Shown here: one piece after another, positions 42,158 through 45,441 of the stretch
Position numbering within the stretch: the first letter of the stretch is position 1
Layout: each line of letters begins with the position of its first letter
Source of the DNA: CAZSHX01 sp964606895
GTDB lineage: Bacteria; Bacteroidota; Ignavibacteria; Kapaibacteriales; UBA2268
Direction of reading: 5' to 3'
Assembly: GCA_964606895.1 (NCBI GenBank)
Contig: CAZSHX010000035.1
Location: 1 to 45,441 of the forward strand
DNA: 45,441 nt
Position numbers and translations under genes: made by a program
Notes under the pieces: generated by a model
Seen by the model: only the letters and a program-made list of their open reading frames with translations
What the model was told of the DNA's origin: nothing
Database searches by the model: none

Positions 42158-44017
42158 ATGGCAAGTCAAACAGATTCATCAAGAAGAGATTTTATCAAAG
42201 TTGCCTCAATTGCAGGTGCTTCCACTTTAATTGTGCCAAATCTTCTGCAGGGTGAAAACTCAGCAGACAACGTTAAAGTCGTTGTCGTCGAAGATACAAC
42301 CGCCACAACCGGAAATAAGATCAACGTACCTACTGTTCAGGTGATGGTTGACGAAGGCATTAAGAAATTGACAGGAATTAATGACATTGGCTCAGCGTGG
42401 AAATCTCTTTTGCCGGGCGTTACGAATTCAAGCAAAATTGCAGTAAAAGTAAATTGTCTGTTTACTTTATCAACACATCCGGATGTTACTTATGCTGTTT
42501 GTAACTCTATGAAAAAAATGTTATTTAGTAATGTTCCTTTCCCCGAAAACAACATTATTATTTATGATTATTCTTCTACTAATCTGACAAACAACGGCAA
42601 ATATACAATAAACAAGCAAACAAGAGGTATCCGGTGTTTTGGAACTGACAACGGCTATTCTTCGCAAACCTATGATGTTGCAGGCTCTCAGCAAAAGCTT
42701 ACTAAAATTGTTACTGAGATGACTGACTATTTGGTAAATATTGCGGTTCTGAAAAATCACGGTACAAGCGGTATAACTCTTTGTATGAAGAATCATTACG
42801 GCACTTGCAACAATCCGGGCGGTTTGCACGGTAACAATTGTGACCCATATATCGGGGCTTTGAACTCATTGGCACCAATAAAAAGCAAGCAGAAAGTATT
42901 TATCATTGATGCACTTTTTGGCATTAAATCGGGCGGACCGGGTGGTTCACCTCAGTTTACGGCAAACAGAATTTTCCTTGCAAGCGATATAGTGGCGATT
43001 GATTCAGTTGGCAGGAAATTTCTGGCGGATAATGGTTGTTCTTCTGCTTCTTATGCCCACCATATTGACAACGCCGCTACGCAGTATGCTCTCGGAGTGA
43101 ATGATTTATCCAAAATTGATGTTATTAATATTAAAAATACGTCGGCTCCTACACCATCAGTTCATTTGCTTGCCCCAAACGGCGGAGAAAAATTAGTTGC
43201 CGGAACCAATTTCAATATTACCTGGACTTACGAGAATATTGCCAATGTTAAAATTGAGTATTCAACAAATGCCGGTACCGACTGGCAATCAATAATTGCA
43301 ACTAAAACAGCTTCTTCTCAGTCTTTTCAGTGGGTAGTGCCGAATGTTGCGTCAAATCAATGCAAGATTCGGATTAGTGATGTACTCAATGCAAATACTT
43401 TTGATGTTAGTGATTCTGTTTTCTCGATTGAATCATCCCCGACCCCCACTTTGAAGATTATTCAGCCAAACGGAGGGGAAAAATGGGAAGGCGGAAAATC
43501 TTACGATATTTCTTGGCAATCGGCAAATGTCAGCAATATAAAAATTGAGTATTCAACAAATAATGGTTCAAGTTGGAATCAGATTTCAGCAAGTTTTGAC
43601 GCAAAATCAGGCAGTTATTCATGGAAAATTCCAAATCAGCCGTCTTCAAATTGCAAAATTAAAATTTCTGATGCTACCGATTCTAAAATCAGTGATGAAA
43701 GCGACAGCGTTTTTACAATTTCCCAGCAAACAAGTGTTAATGATTCCGAGGAAGATTTGATTACTGCCGGAAACAGCTTTCCGAATCCTTTTACTGACAG
43801 AACAACCATCGAGTACAATCTTACAAGGTCGGGCACATTAAAAATTGAATTACTCGATATGCATGGAAAAACTATTGATGTAATTTCTGAAGGGTTCAAT
43901 CCAACTGGAAATCATAAAATAGTGATTCAATCCGGCAGAATAACATCCGGACTTTATTATTGTAAATTTTCGATGAATGGCTTCGAGAAATCGTTGCCGA
44001 TTATATGTGTAAAATAA
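42158..44017 (+). CDS. Tat-exported DUF362 protein with two Ig-like repeats and T9SS tail
   Basis: A 619-residue protein. The N-terminus has a Tat signal (SSRRDFIKVASIAGASTLIV, Arg9-Arg10), a sign that the protein is folded in the cytoplasm, often with a cofactor. The DUF362 domain follows (about 35-325), with KNHGTSGITLCMKNHYGTC and IIDALFGIKSGGPGGSP. Two similar beta-sandwich repeats start LLAPNGGEKLVAGTNFNITW and IIQPNGGEKWEGGKSYDISW. The end is a T9SS sorting domain (SFPNPFTDRTTIEYNL, then SGLYYCKFSMNGF). It would cross the inner membrane by Tat and the outer membrane by T9SS. Function of DUF362 here is unknown; it precedes gmhA by 12 bases. Confidence 0.8.
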   Translation: MASQTDSSRRDFIKVASIAGASTLIVPNLLQGENSADNVKVVVVEDTTATTGNKINVPTVQVMVDEGIKKLTGINDIGSAWKSLLPGVTNSSKIAVKVNCLFTLSTHPDVTYAVCNSMKKMLFSNVPFPENNIIIYDYSSTNLTNNGKYTINKQTRGIRCFGTDNGYSSQTYDVAGSQQKLTKIVTEMTDYLVNIAVLKNHGTSGITLCMKNHYGTCNNPGGLHGNNCDPYIGALNSLAPIKSKQKVFIIDALFGIKSGGPGGSPQFTANRIFLASDIVAIDSVGRKFLADNGCSSASYAHHIDNAATQYALGVNDLSKIDVINIKNTSAPTPSVHLLAPNGGEKLVAGTNFNITWTYENIANVKIEYSTNAGTDWQSIIATKTASSQSFQWVVPNVASNQCKIRISDVLNANTFDVSDSVFSIESSPTPTLKIIQPNGGEKWEGGKSYDISWQSANVSNIKIEYSTNNGSSWNQISASFDAKSGSYSWKIPNQPSSNCKIKISDATDSKISDESDSVFTISQQTSVNDSEEDLITAGNSFPNPFTDRTTIEYNLTRSGTLKIELLDMHGKTIDVISEGFNPTGNHKIVIQSGRITSGLYYCKFSMNGFEKSLPIICVK

Positions 44018-44029
44018 AAAAGGACAAAT

Positions 44030-44632
44030 ATGAAAAACGAATTTAATTTTGATGTCAAACAAGTGATTCAATCAAGCATTGATACAAAAACGGAACTTTT
44101 AGCCAAATGTAGCGAAGAAATTTTCCAAACCGGAAAAATGCTTGCTCAGATTTCCAAATCAGGAGGTAAAATATTGTTCTGTGGAAATGGCGGCAGTGCA
44201 GCAGACAGCCAGCATCTTGCCGCAGAGCTGATTATCAGGTTTCGCGGAAATGTCAACAGGGCATCAATTCCTGCACTGGCACTAACGGTTGACCCGTCAA
44301 TCATGACCGCAGGAGGGAATGATATTGGATTTGACAATATCTTTGCACGCGAAGTGGAAGGTTACGGCAGAAAAGGCGATGCTTTAGTTGGAATTTCCAC
44401 AAGCGGCAATTCGGAAAACATTCTCAGGGCTTTTGAGCAGGCGAAAAAGCAGGATATACTAACAATTGGTCTGCTCGGATGCGGCGGCGGGAAGATTCTG
44501 CCGCATTGCGATGCCTCAGTCGTTGTTCCGTCAAACGTTACGGCAAGAATACAGGAGAGCCATATCTTAATCGGTCATATCTGGTGCGAGATTATTGAGG
44601 AATACCTTTTTCCCGAACTCTTTCAAAAATAG
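44030..44632 (+). CDS. gmhA: Phosphoheptose isomerase (GmhA)
   Basis: GmhA turns sedoheptulose 7-phosphate into glycero-manno-heptose 7-phosphate, the first step to the heptose of lipopolysaccharide. The 200-residue protein is a single SIS domain with the family's hallmarks: ILFCGNGGSAADSQHLAAEL, the ALTVDPSIMTAGGNDIGF segment, GISTSGNSENILRAFEQA as sugar-phosphate loop and RIQESHILIGHIWCEIIE with zinc-binding residues. Length is typical. It follows the DUF362 gene by 12 bases. The presence of gmhA indicates a heptose-containing outer-membrane lipid or glycan, but the other heptose genes are not in the window. Confidence 0.93.
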   Translation: MKNEFNFDVKQVIQSSIDTKTELLAKCSEEIFQTGKMLAQISKSGGKILFCGNGGSAADSQHLAAELIIRFRGNVNRASIPALALTVDPSIMTAGGNDIGFDNIFAREVEGYGRKGDALVGISTSGNSENILRAFEQAKKQDILTIGLLGCGGGKILPHCDASVVVPSNVTARIQESHILIGHIWCEIIEEYLFPELFQK

Positions 44633-44958
44633 AGCTGATACATGGATTTTGGGAATGAAGAGATTGATTTAAGTATTAGAATTATAAGATGGAATGAGGG
44701 AACTCCTGCAATTAAGAAAAAATGAAGAAAAATTATTTATTTCTTGTGAATATTAAAAAATAATTGTATATTTGGTTTTTTGAAAACTAAAAATGAAACG
44801 AGGGTTAGGGTATGATTGTGTTTGAAAATCGAATTGTTTGATTGAAACTACTGCTTAAGTTTATTTATTTACTCTAAAGTTTAGGTACATTGTAATGAAT
44901 TTTATTTCTTTAGAGATGAAAAATTAAGTACTTATTTACAACTAATTTTGAGATAAAA
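44633..44958. other. Intergenic stretch with a putative promoter
   Basis: A 326-base AT-rich gap. TTG at 44744-44746 and TATATTTG at 44767-44774, 20 bases apart, fit the Bacteroidota promoter pattern on the + strand and could serve the secreted protein at 44959, leaving a long leader. A 27-codon frame at 44642-44725 has no support. No RNA gene or hairpin stood out. Confidence 0.45.
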
Positions 44959-45408
44959 ATGAAAACATCAGTTAAAATAGTTTTATTAGTTTTCCTAACC
45001 TTTTTTTCAATTATAGAAACTAATGCTAATAATTGGGAAGCCTATGGTTTAGTTAATTGTAAAACTAACGATCCGGCCTGGGTTAATCAGCCCTTTGAGG
45101 AATATGTGCAGTGCTTTCCAGCAAATGAGAATGGACCATGTGACGAGTGCTGTTATCGTATTGTCTTTAAAACAAAAATGAATCCTTTTGAAGTCAATAT
45201 CCTTGGAATTTATAATAGAAGCGGGAACCGCTGCGGCGAATGCAGTATGAACAATGTCATCTTCGGTTTCCTATATGCATATTTGGGTGATAGAGTATTA
45301 TTAGATCCAGACTTTTTATCAGATATTGGTGCTAACGGCAATTTAACCCCAATTTCTTCGAATGTTTTTACTTCTGGCAAATGTTCCACTAGTGTAATAA
45401 TTCTTTGA
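44959..45408 (+). CDS. Small Cys-rich secreted protein
   Basis: A 149-residue protein with a signal peptide (about 1-23, ending at TNA-N). The mature part has eight or so cysteines grouped as VNCK, VQCFP, GPCDECCYRIVF, NRCGECSMNN and GKCS, suggesting disulfide bonds in a secreted or surface protein. The tip LIxL-like end (SVIIL) is hydrophobic. No family recognised and no T9SS tail. A promoter-like sequence lies about 185 bases upstream, and another directly after the gene (45405-45434) points to a further gene beyond the window. Confidence 0.55.
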   Translation: MKTSVKIVLLVFLTFFSIIETNANNWEAYGLVNCKTNDPAWVNQPFEEYVQCFPANENGPCDECCYRIVFKTKMNPFEVNILGIYNRSGNRCGECSMNNVIFGFLYAYLGDRVLLDPDFLSDIGANGNLTPISSNVFTSGKCSTSVIIL

Positions 45409-45434
45409 ATAACTTATAATATTTCGTATATTTG
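45405..45434 (+). promoter_or_regulatory. Putative Bacteroidota-type promoter at the window edge
   Basis: TTG (45405-45407) and TATATTTG (45427-45434) are separated by 19 bases, the closest match to the TTG-N19-TAnnTTTG pattern in the window. It overlaps the stop codon region of the Cys-rich protein gene and presumably drives a gene to the right. Confidence 0.55.
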
Positions 45435-45441
45435 TATTTTA

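Noticed and set aside
44642..44725. 27-codon frame after gmhA
   Set aside because: Too short, no ribosome site and no motif; it probably arises by chance in AT-rich sequence.

Overview
The window looks like a chromosome segment from the Bacteroidota/Chlorobi side of the tree, probably an Ignavibacteria- or Kapabacteria-like lineage. This is an inference. The signs are AT-rich DNA, two proteins with C-terminal Por/T9SS-type sorting domains (18982-20892 and 42158-44017), a GlmU-related protein of the Bacteroidota type (34009-35277), and promoter-like sequences of the TTG-N17-20-TAnnTTTG type (for example 45405-45434).

Left part, 1-15375: an accessory island. It opens with a remnant of a rolling-circle plasmid module (+ strand): a Rep_1-type replication protein lacking its N-terminus, a protein whose last residues are the SSB-type tip DDVPF, a small unknown, an XRE-type HTH protein with a coiled coil, and a small excisionase-like HTH protein. 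A type I restriction-modification operon follows on the - strand. It reads hsdM, an AlbA_2/ATPase protein, a detached copy of the hsdM 3' end, a HEPN-motif protein, an hsdS 5' remnant, an Abi_2 (HEPN) protein, hsdS, a second AlbA_2/ATPase protein and hsdR. Up to hsdR the reading frames overlap or nearly touch. The detached hsdM tail matches the real one over 89 bases with 8 differences, all at third codon positions. This suggests that accessory genes entered by recombination between hsd alleles. The island ends at a tRNA-Thr(CGT)-like 3' fragment followed by a terminator hairpin, as expected for an attachment site.

Right part, 15421-45441: chromosomal genes. On the - strand a secreted CocE/NonD-type hydrolase, DnaG primase and a YbbR-domain protein form one unit. 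Two large sensor kinases flank a carboxypeptidase-regulatory-like lipoprotein. The hybrid kinase has Gln in place of the phospho-accepting His. Next is a compact operon of an isochorismatase-like hydrolase, a thioredoxin-reductase-like flavoprotein without CxxC, and an RlmN-like radical SAM protein. Just downstream lies a protein-tyrosine-phosphatase-like protein whose P-loop Arg is Gln.

Further right are envelope and metabolic genes: the GlmU-related protein, an NlpC/P60 hydrolase coupled to a CapA-like protein, a glycosyltransferase coupled to a class V aminotransferase, a membrane protein, a P-loop kinase, a Tat-exported DUF362 protein with a T9SS tail, GmhA, and a Cys-rich secreted protein.

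The best candidate for an undescribed system is the hsd operon loaded with HEPN and AlbA_2 genes, with hsd fragments as junction scars. No CRISPR array, rRNA or complete tRNA was seen.
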